A DNA stretch of 64,000 nt, taken from assembly GCA_949987565.1 (NCBI GenBank), contig OX465104.1, positions 5,671,248 through 5,735,247 of the forward strand, in the 5' to 3' direction. This stretch comes from Luidia sarsii (taxonomy: Eukaryota; Echinodermata; Asteroidea; Paxillosida; Luidiidae). The translations under genes were made by a program, and so were the position numbers. This document shows, piece by piece, positions 1 to 24,422 of the stretch. The notes beneath the pieces were generated by a model. The model was not told where the DNA came from, made no database searches, and worked only from the letters and a program-made list of their open reading frames with translations. The stretch's first letter is position 1, and each line of letters begins with the position of its first letter.

Positions 1-429
1 GCACCTTGCCACTTTACAAACTCGATTCCGGCAAATGACCTCCACCGGTCAAAAGACTTGAAAGGTTTGCATGGTGGAGATACTAAGTGGAAGGTTTGCG
101 GTGACACCATGAAGCGCTTCTCTTTGGAGAAGGTTAAGACATCCACACTAGGGAAGAAATTGTTTTGGGTTTTAAATCACGGTTGTGCTGCCTGTGAATT
201 GGCATCGAGCAGGCAGACTCTCATTGAATGTCTTGACCTCTACTCCCCCCCACCACCCCCAAAAAAAGAAAAGAAAGAAAAAGAAACTGCCTATTACAAC
301 TGGCTACAACTTCTACCCAGGGGTGTATTTTACAAAGCCTGACGATGCATCGTAACTCGACTTACGATGGATAACCCTTACTTAGTTGTGATAGGCTGTA
401 TGGTTTCTGTGCAAACAGTATTTGACTGA

Positions 430-12984
<12,555 letters not shown>

Positions 12985-13114
12985 GCCGGCCGGCCGGCCG
13001 CAGCAGCTGCTGCTGCTGCTGGCACCGTACAACTGCTGCGGGTTAACCGCAAGTCGGTTGACACAGCAGGAGAATCAATGACGTACACACCCCAAGTGCA
13101 CTGCACACCCCCAA

Positions 13115-13370
13115 AATGCAAACCAGCATGTCACGTCAAGTGCTTTTGTGAACCCCCAAACACGAAACACAAACCAGCATGTCACGTCAAGTGCTTTTGT
13201 GAATCCCCAAACACGAAACACAAACCAGCAAGTCACATCAATTGCTTTTGTGAATCCCCAAATACGAAACACAAACCAGCATGTCATGTCAAGTACTTTT
13301 GTGAATCCCCAAACACGAAACACAAACCAGCATGTCACGTCAAGTACTTTTGTGACTCCCCCAACCACTA
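13115..13370 (+). repeat. 51-bp minisatellite, five units, probably in U2AF2 3' UTR
   Basis: Units start with ACCAGCATGTCACGTCAAGT near 13124, 13175, 13226, 13277 and 13328. Because 51 is divisible by three, the repeat stays open and could read as a 17-residue Cys-rich repeat, but there is no other sign of coding. Confidence 0.92.
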
Positions 13371-14784
13371 TACCCCCCCCCCCTGCTTGAATCTCCACTT
13401 TCATAGAGCTGCTTATTAACCCTAACACTTCTGGCACAAGACACACACTGTACACAGCAATTTATCACAGTGCCCACAGGGGTGTAGGCTCACATACCAC
13501 AGGACACCACAAAAACCACGCTGTGGAATGTCCTGGTGCATGGCCCTTATCCTCCCCACAGGAAAAACCATGTGTGGTTAATTGTGGTTTCAATGCTGGT
13601 TAGGGTTAAAGCATCAAGAGCAAACATCGGTCTATGCCCTCCAAGCTCATACCGGTACGTGCTTGGTGGTGTTTTTGCGCTTGAGTGGCTCTATGAAATT
13701 GGGTGCATGCCTTGTTTTTAAGAAATGGGACATTGGTACCCCTATCAGATTCACATACATTATCCCAATTAGTGCCATCAGCCATCACTCACAGAAAAAC
13801 CAAAGAAGAACATTTCCTTTCCCATTCCCTACCCTGAGTTGCTTTTTTGGTGGACTGTTGGTTTTTTTAACACGTATTTATTTTGTACTGCCTCTAAGGG
13901 TGACCTCATCGACATTGAGTGCCGTTCTGTTGAGTTTCAGACGTTGCTTTAATGTCGTTACCAGGTCGTCGAATATGCGCTCAGCTGTCATTTCCGCAGA
14001 ATTAATCCTTTTTCCACCCATCATAGCTCGAGCAGGATCATCGGCTCTGGAATCATGTCTGAGAAATCCCTCACTTTTAGACAAAAAGAAATGTCATAAC
14101 AATTGCAGATGTTTTTATCAGAGGTGATTTGAAAATCACTGGGCACGTTTGTATTGTAATAGGATTCCTAATCGTTGGTGCGCAAAATAGCACCGTCAAC
14201 GAGGGATTGGAAAACAGAAAGTTCAACGCCACCATTAGTTAAGTTCCTCCGACCAATAAGAACCCTTACCTAAAATTGGCTGTACAGTGCACGCGTTGTT
14301 GCTTTCGTTGGAGGCCAGAAATGGTGAAGTGAATTTGGAGCTTTCCGGCTCAAATTGCACCCTGAGTTCGAAAGCTGTTGCGCCGTTAGTCCGACCCAAG
14401 GCAAATAATGAAGTAGCAGATTCGATTGATGTATTAGTTTAATGATGCATGCAAAGCTGCTGTACACCCAGTCACAGATTTCCTCATGCTATTAAAATTG
14501 ATCCCTCCCCCCCCCCCCTAGCTAAGCTGAAAACCATGTGCATCACTCATCACTGGCCATGCAAGTTTCTTTGTACATTATTCCCTTGTTTCTCCATTAG
14601 TCTTTGTTTCCTGATGTAAATAGACGGTAGTCGAGTGGCTACAACCGTTAGTTAATACATGGATTATATTACCCAAAAGGAGGTGGTACATGTACTTGTT
14701 TATCGGTGTACATTTTCAACAGAGGAAAAACGGGCTGGGAATTTTTTCAAACTCTTGTATTTACAATGGCAGAGAGGATGTGAG

Positions 14785-14862
14785 TGGGCAGTGACCTGAA
14801 CCCAGGACTTTGGTTTAATACTAATACTAGACTACCACTCTGCCATCTAAGCTACTGGGCCC
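14785..14862 (-). repeat. tRNA-like SINE fragment
   Basis: On the minus strand the sequence has GTAGCTTAGATGGCAGAGTGG (A-box region) and TCCTGGGTTCAGGTC (B-box region) at tRNA-like spacing. The intervening arm is AT-rich and degenerate, so this is probably a tRNA-derived SINE head or pseudogene. Confidence 0.5.
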
Positions 14863-16110
14863 TTACTTAGGCCCTGTGGGGCGCCAGTCAGAAGCACTTG
14901 ATTGATTTTTACTTAAAAGGTAGTTGCAAATATTCTCCATGCGAAATGACACGTACAGCTGTTCAACCAGAGAATGGGTTTCGGTGATTTATAATTGTAG
15001 CCTTTTCTCCCTTTAAAAAAAATTGTTGGATCGTTCCTAATTTTCTGATAGTAAATAATCTTTACAACATTCTTATCGTAAGCATTAGATATCATTTAAC
15101 AGATCAGGGAACAATTGATGAATTAACAGGCTGTAAAAGGGAAAGAATAGTTTCAATTCATGCTATTTGACTTCTTTCAAAATTGTGTGTAAATCATTTT
15201 TCCTAGGGACATTTTTGAAATCTAAAACGGCACATCTGGCTCTGCAAGTAGCTTTTGCTTCCTCTTTCACTTGTACTATAAACAAAATATTTGGTTTTGT
15301 AAGTTTTCCCCTGAGTGTGACCTTTTCCTGAAGTCTGTCCTAATCTATCCCGAGGTCGTTCTTCTGTAGTTGAGGTAACCATAACCCTCATCCTCCCGAG
15401 GGTCGGAGTTCTTCACCTGCTGGTTGTTTGTTTTTTTAACCAGTGAGCTGTTTGTTCACGTGTTCAAAGAGAGGTTACTCCATTTGTGTTTACTTAATTC
15501 ATTTAGTTGCATTTAACTGGTGTTTTTTTTTCTTTTTTCATGGCGGCTTTTTTTGTTTCCTTTTGTACTCGGTTGCCGAACGAAATAAACCAGCTTCAGA
15601 TTCGACCACGACGTATCGAATCTTTTCGTGCCGTTTCTTAATAGATTAACTCCCAACATTTGTAACGATTCTGCAGTGTTTGAACTTAATTATTATGGCG
15701 TCATATGACTACGAGTATGAGTAAGTGTAATCATGGCGACATGAAAACCCACGTGCAAGTGTCGGGAAAGCTGACGTTTACAAAACCCGTTGCTTTAATT
15801 CTACTGTCGTGACTATCGTGTTTTCGCCAAGTTACCCTCGTGTAATTTTACCTCCAGAACCGTTTCTGCACAGTCTTACCTGTACATAGGGCAAATAAAC
15901 AGGTCTGTCCATCCATCGCCACGGAACAGGAAGAGCCAACGGGGTTTCTTTTTCTTTCTTTTTTTTCACCCTTTTTTACAGTGGTATTTTATTTATTTAA
16001 TTTTCCGAGATACGTGTAGTACTGTACACGTATGCACGTATCACATCATAGCAGCACACTCAAATATAAAAACTGGAGAAACAAAAACAATTTACATGTC
16101 ACACTAAACT

Positions 16111-16165
16111 GCCTTTGAGAAAGGTCCTGCTAGGATCGAAACGTCAGGCCCGCTAAATTTAAGAG
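16111..16165 (+). repeat. Dispersed hammerhead-like repeat, single copy
   Basis: GCCTTTGAGAAA is followed by the hairpin GGTCCT-GCT-AGGATC, GAAAC, GTC and AGGCCCGCTAAATTT. The CTGA of the best copies reads TTGA here. Confidence 0.8.
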
Positions 16166-16298
16166 TAACACTGAACAATTAAGAAAACATAAACATCAAC
16201 AGCTCCCGTAGATCAACTAGTTACTGTCAGGGGGCTCTCCAAAAAAATAATTGGATGACAAAAACTGTACAACACAAATTATGGATAAAAGGACTTTA

Positions 16299-17035
16299 GG
16301 CCCTTTTCCAAAACCCGGCTTAGGCTTCGGCTCCGGCTTCGTCTCTGGTATCCAAAATCTGAAAACAAATGTTGGAGTTCTTTGTCGAAGTTGAAGATAG
16401 TTTAAGCCTAGTCCGAGTAACTTGGACCCGACAGGTCACCATTTTTATATCAAATTTTGAAATTTTGAGGGACGGGTGACAGTAGGCTACAGTAGTGTAG
16501 GGTCCAAGGATCATGGCTATGCATTTTGGTAATGTCATTTTTGAAAAATTCCCACGACCGAAATCCCCAGATTTACCCCCCAAAACACCCGTGAAACCGT
16601 CCCAGCGCCCATTGAGGATTCAGTGAGAATTACATATTCCAATACTGGTCATTTTGTTTTACTCACGTTTGGGAAAAGGGAGTAATTTCCCCTCAGCCTA
16701 CACGTCACCCATCCCTCAAAATTTCCAAATTATTTTGATTTAAAAAAAAGGGGGTGACTTGTCGGGTCCAAGCATGTAGGAATAAGGAGAGACCTTATTC
16801 CTCCATATGGTCCAAGTAACTCGGACTAGTTGAAGCCATGGATTCAACTCCTCCATGGTATAACCATGGAGGAATATTCCTCCATGGTATAACCATGGGT
16901 ATAACATTCCAAAATGAAGCCACAAAGGCCTCCCGTTTTCATGCCTTGTACTTTAAAATTCTAAAATGGACGAAAGAACCAGACACAAAGCCGGAGCCAA
17001 TAACCCTAAGGTTTATGAAAAGGCCCCGTTTACAT
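16299..17035. mobile_element. Non-autonomous inverted-repeat element, with a MITE nested inside
   Basis: The left end (about 16299-16355) contains GGCTCCGGCTTCGTCTCTGG. The right end (about 16970-17030) reads CCAGACACAAAGCCGGAGCC, its imperfect reverse complement, with further matching sequence outward to AAAGGCC. A 420-bp MITE sits inside (16409-16828). A short related element may be at 2117-2346. No reading frame of note is present. Confidence 0.5.
16409..16828. mobile_element. Mutator-like MITE (420 bp) with 9-bp target duplication
   Basis: The terminal inverted repeat starts TAGTCCGAGTAACTTGGACC on the left and ends GGTCCAAGTAACTCGGACTA on the right. Flanking 9-mers are GTTTAAGCC and GTTGAAGCC (8/9 identical). 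A 141-bp relative at 49,566-49,706 also has a 9-bp near-duplication. Nine-bp duplications are typical of Mutator-like elements. The interior matches the other copy in its GGTGACNTGTCGGGTCCAAG and AAATTTTGAAATTTTGAG portions. Confidence 0.75.
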
Positions 17036-17854
17036 ACAATAGCTCTGTTTCCTTTCTGTACCATTTCCGAAGGAACAATAAGTTCATATCCGCATGGAGG
17101 TAGGAATACGCTGCGTAAATCCCCATGCTCAAAATTTAAAAAGGGACACGTGGAATTCCCATGAATTCGACCACTATAAACAAGAGGTACATACGCCCGT
17201 ACGTCGCCTGTAAAAAATAACGCTTTTACTTTTATAAAGCCCTGTGGCTGAAACTGATAGACGTGCGATTGCGTGCTCCGGGAATTTCCCCAGATTGAAC
17301 GGAAATTCCCAAAGACCGTACCACTATAACAGAGGGGTGGCGTACATTAATCAATGAAGGGGGTATCCAAACTCTCGTTTAAAACGTACGTTCGGGTTGC
17401 CAAAACAGAAGTGCATATCAAATCTTTAAAACATTAAACATTCTGTTGTCCATCATTTATCGAAGATCATTATTGGTTCAGACTAAAAACCAGCGCGATC
17501 TATAAATAACTACCTACCGATGAAATCAAATTGATCGCTCCCGTATAAATGGCGTGTCATTTTTCACCCAAACTTTCGTTAGCGCTGAAATTTCGACCAC
17601 ACCGAACGAGTCTGACGAGTCTGACGAAACCTTTCCTCTAACTAGTCTAACCTCAAAGGTAACTACATCTATAGTATTATTGTTATGATCTGTGGTGACA
17701 TTTGATACTGATATCTGAATTCAAAGGAGCATGGTAGCGATTTTATTTTGCCAATTCTTGTGGCGACTTGAATAAAAAAAATGTCAAAGCTCAGCTTCGT
17801 TACTCATACTCTCATACTCATAGTCATAGTCCATACTGGTCAATTTCAACACAC

Positions 17855-18345
17855 AGTACCAAGTAGTACTAGTAGTAGTACTACTAGTACTAGTACAGTA
17901 GTAGTACTAGTACTAGTAGTAGTACTAGTACTACATTTTATTTTGATCGTCGACCATTTCGAAGCAAACTGACCTATTCCACTTTAGTTTAGGCCTGTGA
18001 GTCTAGTATAATAGTTGCGGATATCGTAGTTGCGGTGAATAACGGTAAACCGTAACGAACCCTCATCCTCCCTCCAAAACAAAAGGTAGGTCTCCAACCT
18101 TCGGGAGGATGAGGGTTACCGCAATTTTTGTCCTGCCATGGGCTCTCAAGTCAAGCTCCTTCCAAGTCTTCCTGTGTACAAACATGTACGCAAACAGACA
18201 ATACTTCCAGATGGGCTTGGAATAGTAAAACTAAAAGCAAAGTAATTACTACTACGTACAAAGTTTAAGTACTGCAAGTATTACGACTACACATTTAACT
18301 AGTAGTAGTACTAGTACTACTACTACTAGTAGTACTAGTATGATC
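17855..18345. repeat. AGTACT/CTAGTA palindromic microsatellites and a CTCATCCTCC inverted repeat
   Basis: Self-complementary AGTACTAGT-type repeats occupy about 17861-17932 and 18300-18341. Between them, 18055-18118 is an inverted repeat built on CCCTCATCCTCC/GGAGGATGAGGG. The same GGATGAGGGTTAC motif occurs near 15,385 (reverse) and twice per 5S rDNA unit, so it belongs to a dispersed family. Confidence 0.8.
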
Positions 18346-19023
18346 CCTAGTCCTGCTGTCCCACATCTGGCTGTATACAAATAAAAAAAAAAACCATAAA
18401 TACATGTATACCAGTATTTCTGTAAAATATTTACAAATAAAATAATTTTAAGTTATAAATAAGATTAGTGAATAGTGGTTCAGTTGTACTAGTGTACTAG
18501 TGAGTAGTGTTCTTTTAAATCAAGGCAAGAAAGTTTAAATTAAGGAGTTTCAAAATTCAACTGGCAAGGCTGACCGCAATCATCGCGATTGTCTGCCAAA
18601 AAGAGACATTTTCGCCCTTTTTTTTTGGGGGGGGGAGCACTGTATGAGCATGGCAAGAGAAGACCGGGTAAATTGTGGTCTCTTAAATTGTGGTAAATTG
18701 TGGTAAATTGTGGACCTCTGACCTTCTATGGGAGCGATTTCAATTTATCGACAACTGTTACCTGAGGAGTTTTTCCAATCCGCAGTGACCCACACTGCTC
18801 ACGCTTGCTTCCTCAATATTTGCTGCGCTGTAGCTTAGCACGCATCAGATAACAGTCATGTCAGAGGTCACGCATGCACTCAGGTGTGGACGGACAAGTG
18901 TGTCGTGATTTCGTATTTCACCGGTGATCTCAAGATTGTTTAAGATTGTGTACATCATCATACAGCAGATTCTAACAGGATGTTTCCTTCATCTTGACAG
19001 GTGGCCCTTTACCCTTTGCCAGC
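18346..19023 (+). promoter_or_regulatory. Upstream region of the TLR gene with a probable 5' UTR intron acceptor
   Basis: This stretch is unique AT-rich DNA with repeated TGTGGTAAAT near 18,665-18,715. A 3' splice-site-like sequence TTCATCTTGACAG ends at 19000, 23 bases before the TLR start codon, suggesting the 5' UTR is spliced. No TATA box or upstream exon can be named with confidence. Confidence 0.4.
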
Positions 19024-21672
19024 ATGTTGAGGTGGGTAGTCTGGTCACTCTCAGTCGTCCTCCTTCTGGCCTGCTTGTTTCTCCGGCTGAACAAAGCCTC
19101 TCCCCTCCCATCAGGACCCGGAGGTCCCATGCCCAGAGTCAGGGCGGGTAAGTCTCCCTGCCGTCAAGTCAATGCCACCTTTGTGGACTGCAGGCGACTG
19201 GGGCTGACCAGCGTACCGGCCGGCATCCCCACCTCCACCGAGGTCCTGCTGCTGTCCCACAACCGGCTCAAGATCTTCAACAGCACCTCCCTGGCGGGGC
19301 TGGCCAACCTCCGCCTCCTGAACCTGTCCCACAACGTCCTCTCCCGGTTCCGGGGGGGTAGCTACTTCCCCGACCAGGGTCGGCTGGAGCAGCTGGACCT
19401 GTCCCACAACCAGATCAACGGAATCCCGAAGGCCACTTTCGCCGCCCTGGCCCGCCTGCGTAGCCTGGACCTGTCGGCGCAGAACAACGGTCTCCGGAGC
19501 AGCTTCCCGGCTTTCCTGCAGCCAGTGAACGGGACGCTCACGACGCTCCGCCTGGACAAGACTGAGCTCGCCTCTGCGGACTTCGGCAGGGGCCTGTCTC
19601 TCCGATCTCTGAAGGTGCTCAGCCTGGCCGAGAACAGCTTCTCTCATCTGGGCAAGAGCGACTTGAAGGCCCTCTCCGGTGCACGCCTGGACACCCTCTG
19701 TCTGTCCTGGAACTCCATCTCGGCCATCGACGTGGAGGTCTTCTCCCCCCTGGCCGGAGTCGACTCCCTGGACCTTACCTCGTTCACCACAGACACTCAG
19801 CCCGCGCTCCTGGCCAACGTCAGCAAGGCCGTGGGCAAGACCGAGATCCGGAGGCTGGTCCTGAGTAAACTCGGTCTGACCACCCTTGCTTCCTCGATGT
19901 TTGAGAGCCTCGCGAACTCCACCTTGAAGGAGCTCGATCTCTCCTTCAATCAGATTGCCGAGCTGGGAAGCGACAGCTTTGGTTCTCTCGCCCAGCTAGA
20001 AGAGCTGAACATGTACAGTAATCTGATAGACACTGTAGGTGCCGAATCTCTGTCCGGCTTGGTCAACTTGAAGAGCTTGGACCTGGACACCAACCGTTTG
20101 ACAGAGATAAAGCCGGGCACATTTGGGCGTAACTCGTCCCTTCAGAGGTTGTATCTGACTAACAACTCCATCACATCACTGTCTCCAGACGGCTCCTTCA
20201 GAGGCCTCATCAATCTGGAGGTGCTTCATTTGTCCGAGAACAAACTTTCACAGCCTTTTAACGGCGACGAATTCCAAGACCTGGGAGAGCTCAGATATCT
20301 GGACTTAGGAAGAAGCAAAACAAATAGTGGGCCTTTGGCTCTGACCGATTTGTCCTTCAGATATGTGCCCAAATTGAAGTATCTAAATTTGAAGAAGGTC
20401 AACCTGAAAAATATTGTGAGCGTGCCTTCACCTTTCCACACTCTTTCCGAGCTTCAGTTTCTGGATTTGAGCAACAACAACATGGACAGCTTCCCGGTGG
20501 GCACCTTTGATGCCCTGAAGTCTCTGGAAACCTTGTACCTGGACCACAACCACTTCAACCTCCTCTGGCTCCCCCAGTCGCAGAAGGGCGTGAGCCTGTT
20601 CCTCAGGAACCTGGTCTCCCTGAGGAAGCTGGATCTTTCCTACAACGGCTTCGAGAGCGTGCCCGAGGATGCCTTCAAGGACCTGGCGCATCTCAAGTCG
20701 CTGCATCTCAGCAACAACAAGCTGTCGACCCTCTCCTACCAGGTGTTCGGCAGCCTGGGGCAGCTGGAGTACCTGGACCTCCACAAGAACCTCATCAACG
20801 TGGTGAACCAGACCATGCTGGAGCCGGTCCTGAAGAGCTTGAAGCTGCTGGCCATATGCGGGAACCCATTCTCGTGCGGCTGCCAGCAGGAGTGGTTCCG
20901 CAACTGGATAGACGACACCAAGGTCGTGTTGCTGAACCGCTCTCGGTGCCTGTGCGACTCGCCGCCGGAATGGCGTAACAAGCCCCTGATGTCCTTCCAT
21001 CCGGATGAGTACAAATGCGACGGGAAGCTCCCGCTGTGGGTCTGGATTGCTATCGGCTCTGCATCCTTTGTGGTCCTCAGCCTCATCATCGTGACGTATG
21101 TCAAGCGTTGGAAGGCCTATTACATCTACTTGGTGGTCAGGGCCAACCTTCGCCAATCCAGGCGGAGGAAGAAGGAGGGCTACGAGGAGCTGTACGACTA
21201 TGACGCCTTCATCTCCTACAGCGCCGCCGATGAGGAGTGGGTGACCCAGCAGCTCCTCCCCGAACTGGAGAACGGGCCGGACCCCTTCCGGCTGTGCCAC
21301 CACGGTCGGGACTTTGAGCCAGGCAAGGAGGTGGTGGACAACATCATCCAGTCGGTGGACCGCAGCTGCCGCACCATCTGTGTTCTCTCGGCCAGCTACC
21401 TGGAGAGCCACTGGTGCACCTACGAGCGGCGCATCACCTTGAGCAAGCTCTTCGTCAACTACAGGGATGCCCTTATCCTGGTGGTGCTGGAGGACATTCC
21501 GGACAAGAAGATGTCCAAGTATGACCTGATCCACCGCGCCATCAAGCGCAAGACCTACCTGAAGTGGCCGGCCGATCAAGAAGGGCAGCCTGTCTTCTGG
21601 CAGCGACTGAAGAATGTTCTAAAAGAGGACCGCCGTCCAGAGAACAACGAGGTCCTCCCCATCAATGCCTGA
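19024..21672 (+). CDS. Toll-like receptor, uninterrupted coding exon (882 aa)
   Basis: This is a single-pass innate immune receptor. The ATG at 19024 is chosen because it begins a signal peptide (MLRWVVWSLSVVLLLACLF); the frame upstream has only non-ATG codons. Order: signal peptide (about 1-25), an N-terminal cysteine-bearing cap (CRQVNATFVDC), roughly 20 leucine-rich repeats with LxxLxLSxN phasing, one C-terminal cysteine cap (CGNPFSCGCQQEWFRNW), a transmembrane helix at about 669-693, and a cytosolic TIR domain from residue 724. The TIR domain has box 1 YDAFISYS, the BB loop RDFEPGK with its proline at 766, and box 3 FW at 858-859, so it looks signalling-competent. A single C-terminal cap resembles vertebrate-type receptors. 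The ligand and orthologue cannot be read from the sequence. Confidence 0.95.
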   Translation: MLRWVVWSLSVVLLLACLFLRLNKASPLPSGPGGPMPRVRAGKSPCRQVNATFVDCRRLGLTSVPAGIPTSTEVLLLSHNRLKIFNSTSLAGLANLRLLNLSHNVLSRFRGGSYFPDQGRLEQLDLSHNQINGIPKATFAALARLRSLDLSAQNNGLRSSFPAFLQPVNGTLTTLRLDKTELASADFGRGLSLRSLKVLSLAENSFSHLGKSDLKALSGARLDTLCLSWNSISAIDVEVFSPLAGVDSLDLTSFTTDTQPALLANVSKAVGKTEIRRLVLSKLGLTTLASSMFESLANSTLKELDLSFNQIAELGSDSFGSLAQLEELNMYSNLIDTVGAESLSGLVNLKSLDLDTNRLTEIKPGTFGRNSSLQRLYLTNNSITSLSPDGSFRGLINLEVLHLSENKLSQPFNGDEFQDLGELRYLDLGRSKTNSGPLALTDLSFRYVPKLKYLNLKKVNLKNIVSVPSPFHTLSELQFLDLSNNNMDSFPVGTFDALKSLETLYLDHNHFNLLWLPQSQKGVSLFLRNLVSLRKLDLSYNGFESVPEDAFKDLAHLKSLHLSNNKLSTLSYQVFGSLGQLEYLDLHKNLINVVNQTMLEPVLKSLKLLAICGNPFSCGCQQEWFRNWIDDTKVVLLNRSRCLCDSPPEWRNKPLMSFHPDEYKCDGKLPLWVWIAIGSASFVVLSLIIVTYVKRWKAYYIYLVVRANLRQSRRRKKEGYEELYDYDAFISYSAADEEWVTQQLLPELENGPDPFRLCHHGRDFEPGKEVVDNIIQSVDRSCRTICVLSASYLESHWCTYERRITLSKLFVNYRDALILVVLEDIPDKKMSKYDLIHRAIKRKTYLKWPADQEGQPVFWQRLKNVLKEDRRPENNEVLPINA

Positions 21673-23000
21673 GCTGCCTCTGTAGTTTGTCCAAGTCTGG
21701 AAAACCACTGGCCATATACTGTGGTAACTTCACATTGGGTAGGGCAAACCCTCATGGAATAGCATCTTAAAAGCCAGACAGCATTCGGTGTAACACAAAG
21801 GTGTTGCAAAATGCTTACCGACTTAAATAACCTAAAATTCTCAGCATTGTTAAGACAGCCGTCAAGTTCACTCAATTAAATCATCTCAAACCAACTCCAG
21901 GCTTTTGGTCACAAATACTGATAAAACCCTATAAGAACTATACAACAATAGGAACAATTATTTAAACAATATGGATGGAGAAATCTTACCCCAGTCGAGT
22001 CATCGAGGGAGAAATCTCAAGGCGACTATTCTTAGAAACTTCACAAAGAGCGATCACATGTGTGCAGGACAAGTTCTTAGGCTTGAATGACTCTAATAGG
22101 TCAAGCGAGGGCGCTGCGCAGGAGAAATATGCAAATGAGCTGTCACCAAAAAAAAAAAACCTTTTTTCTGGAGTATAAATGTACATATCATCTTGATACA
22201 CTCAAAGTGTTTACCAAAATAGATTTATGTAAAATTCTTATCTTTTTTGTCTTTAAGACTTTAAAATGTAGCTGACTGCTTGCTGTCGAGAATAACCAGA
22301 TATGCTGATGAAGTATCGTTCCTCTAGCGGAACTACTCTCAAAAGCCAAAGGTCCTGCTGGGATCGACTAGGCACTCAACGTTTGAAGTTAGTTAGCATT
22401 CACAAGAGTTAGCCATTGACCAAACAGGGAGTTCTGGTGTGCAACATGAGAACTATCTCAGTAATAGTAATACTTATTTCAATTGCAGATGTAGTGCCTA
22501 CTTTAGAAAAGCTGTTTTTTTTTCATTGCATGAAATTATGAAGAAACGGCGTGAGAGCGTGAAACGCTGTATATTTGCATGGACAAACAAAAATCAAAGT
22601 TGGTGTAAGGCTGGATACGAAATTAGTGTTTTATTTTCGGCTTGCTGTTAAGTTACATGTACTTTTGAAAGTATAATGGATTTTTTGGTTTTGACAAAAT
22701 GTGCAAACAATAACTTAAATGCTTAGGAAAAGAACATGCCTGCTTTTAATGTCAGCTTGCATAGTATACTTTCAATATAAGCAAATCCTTAATCATTATA
22801 GAGTTATTGCCTAAAGAAGACCTACGTAAATAATAAAGACGGATTTCGTTGAGAAACAATTTGCCGAATGTCAATAGCCCTGCGTAGTCTAAAAAGCCAT
22901 TTTTGGTGGTCCTGTGCAGATAAGAAAGTGGTTGAAATACACTGTAAAGCCAAAGTATTAAGGGCAAATATTGATCGGGCTGGGGCCAATGCTACCCCTG
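21673..23000 (+). other. TLR 3' flank, no gene seen
   Basis: AT-rich DNA. A possible poly(A) signal ATTAAA lies at 21875-21880 and an AATAAA near 22,831. A degenerate piece of the hammerhead-like repeat (GGTCCTGCTGGGATCGACTA) is near 22,350. No convincing reading frame. Confidence 0.4.
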
Positions 23001-23006
23001 ATCTAT

Positions 23007-23310
23007 ATAGCTGCCCTGCCCTGCCCTGCCCCGCCATACCCCGCCATGCCCTGCCCTGCCTGCCCTGTCCTGTCCTGCCCTGCCCAGGCTGCCCTGCCCT
23101 GCCTGCCCTGTCCTGTCCTGCCCTGCCCAGGCTGCCCTGTCCTGGCCTGCCCTGCCCTGCCCTGCCCCGCCATGCCCCGCCATGCCCCGCCATGCCCCGC
23201 CATGCCCCGCCATGCCCCGCCCTGCCCTGCCCCGCCCCGCCATGCCCTGCCCCGCCATGCCCTGCCCCGCCCTGCCCTGACCTGCCCTGCCCTGACCTGC
23301 CCTGCTTTGC
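23007..23310 (+). repeat. CCTGC / CCCCGCCATG minisatellite
   Basis: Tandem 5-bp CCTGC-type units with blocks of CCCCGCCATG, including a duplicated TGCCCAGGCTGCCCTG segment, run for about 300 bp. Open frames on both strands here are low-complexity by-products. Confidence 0.93.
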
Positions 23311-23771
23311 TGTGGCTGGTAGTGTCTGTCTCACCCCCTTCGTATTTGGCGATGTCTGGCCGGTCCCAATTGAATGAAAAGTGTTGTGTGCAAACTTTAA
23401 TCTCTTTGGCATATATGTTGAACTGCTGGTGTTTTAGTCTGGGCGTTGTGCGATTGTGCTTTGCAGTGTTGTCACGACGTCTCGCTGAAGAACAGTTCGC
23501 TGTCACTTAGGGGGCAAATCTTTGAAAATGACCGCGCAATTATTTTTTTTCAAACCCATCCGGGCAAGTTGGACCTTGGGAGCTTGTTGAACTCTGCCCC
23601 TTGTATGCGCGAACCGGGAGATCGCACGATGATTTAAGTTGCTCACAGCAGACTGGGAGGAAACGCATCAGAAATGCCGTATTGAAATAAGAAAAAAATG
23701 GCGGTTGTGAGTTTGGGTCGTAAGGGTCGGTGAAAAGGCCGACAGGAAGGTCGATTTTTTTTTCTCTAAAT

Positions 23772-24105
23772 GCAGAAGAGTGAAAAATCCACTCGCACAA
23801 AGAGTGAAATTTCCTCAAGAGAATCTGAAACCGCTCAAAAGGAGTGAAAACCGGCACTATAAGCTAGTATGAAGAGGGGTGGAAACCGCTAAGAATGAAG
23901 TAAGCACCACTCTATAGACTTTAGGAGAGCCATATGTAGGACAACTCTTTTTCGAGTGGTCCTCCGCCATATGGCTCCTTACAAGAGTGGGATTTCACTC
24001 CACTCTGAGTGGTTTTCACAACGTTTTGCACTTTTTTTTGAGCGGCTTTGGCTTTTTGGAGCGATTTTCACTCCTTGAGAGAGTGAATTACTCACTCTTG
24101 ATTTC
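23772..24105. mobile_element. Imperfect inverted-repeat element (~335 bp) rich in GAGTGAAA motifs
   Basis: The left arm (AAGAGTGAAAAATCCACTC... CTCAAGAGAATCTGAAACCG) and the right arm are imperfect reverse complements. The centre is a strong hairpin at 23923-23979 with GCCATATG and AGGAC pairing to GTCCT and CATATGGC around a loop containing CTCTTTTTCGAG. It appears to be a MITE-like foldback with no coding capacity. No clear target duplication was found. Confidence 0.55.
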
Positions 24106-24422
24106 AACGGTACCTGGCTAGATCATTGAAATATAATTATTTGCATTGTAGCCTATAATTGTTCCTCCATTGCTCCAATTGTGTCCAGCCGCGTGGTAGT
24201 CTAGCTGACTGTTGAATAACAATGCGCTTGTGCACTGACCATGTCGGGAAAAGCCCATGAGTTTCTATTGCATCAACTTCCTCACCGATGAAGCTAATTA
24301 ATTGTACTTAATCCACATTGATAACGCAATTGTTGCTACGAATACCTCTGACCTTTTCTCAATATTGGTTATAGTCTTCGAGTGCTGTCCACATTGAAAG
24401 GCGAAAATTATCCATTCTATTT

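Larger units (their letters stand above)
12985..15600 (+). other. Probable U2AF2 3' UTR and downstream DNA
   Basis: After the TAG at 12982-12984 come GC-rich sequence, a 51-bp minisatellite (13,115-13,370), a protein-like minus-strand frame at 13,878-14,084, a tRNA-like sequence on the minus strand (14,785-14,862), and AT-rich DNA. AATAAA signals occur at 15584-15589 and 15894-15899. I cannot tell which, if either, ends the U2AF2 transcript. Confidence 0.4.

Noticed and set aside
13078..13419. Cys-rich 17-residue repeat protein
   Set aside because: It arises from a 51-bp minisatellite after the U2AF2 stop, is open in more than one frame, and has no other coding sign.
20428..21579. 383-codon frame on the minus strand
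   Set aside because: It is antisense to the LRR, transmembrane and TIR parts of the Toll-like receptor, whose frame has clear domains; this is a codon-bias shadow.
22822..23510. Several 160-200 codon frames on both strands
   Set aside because: They come from the CCTGC/CCCCGCCATG minisatellite.
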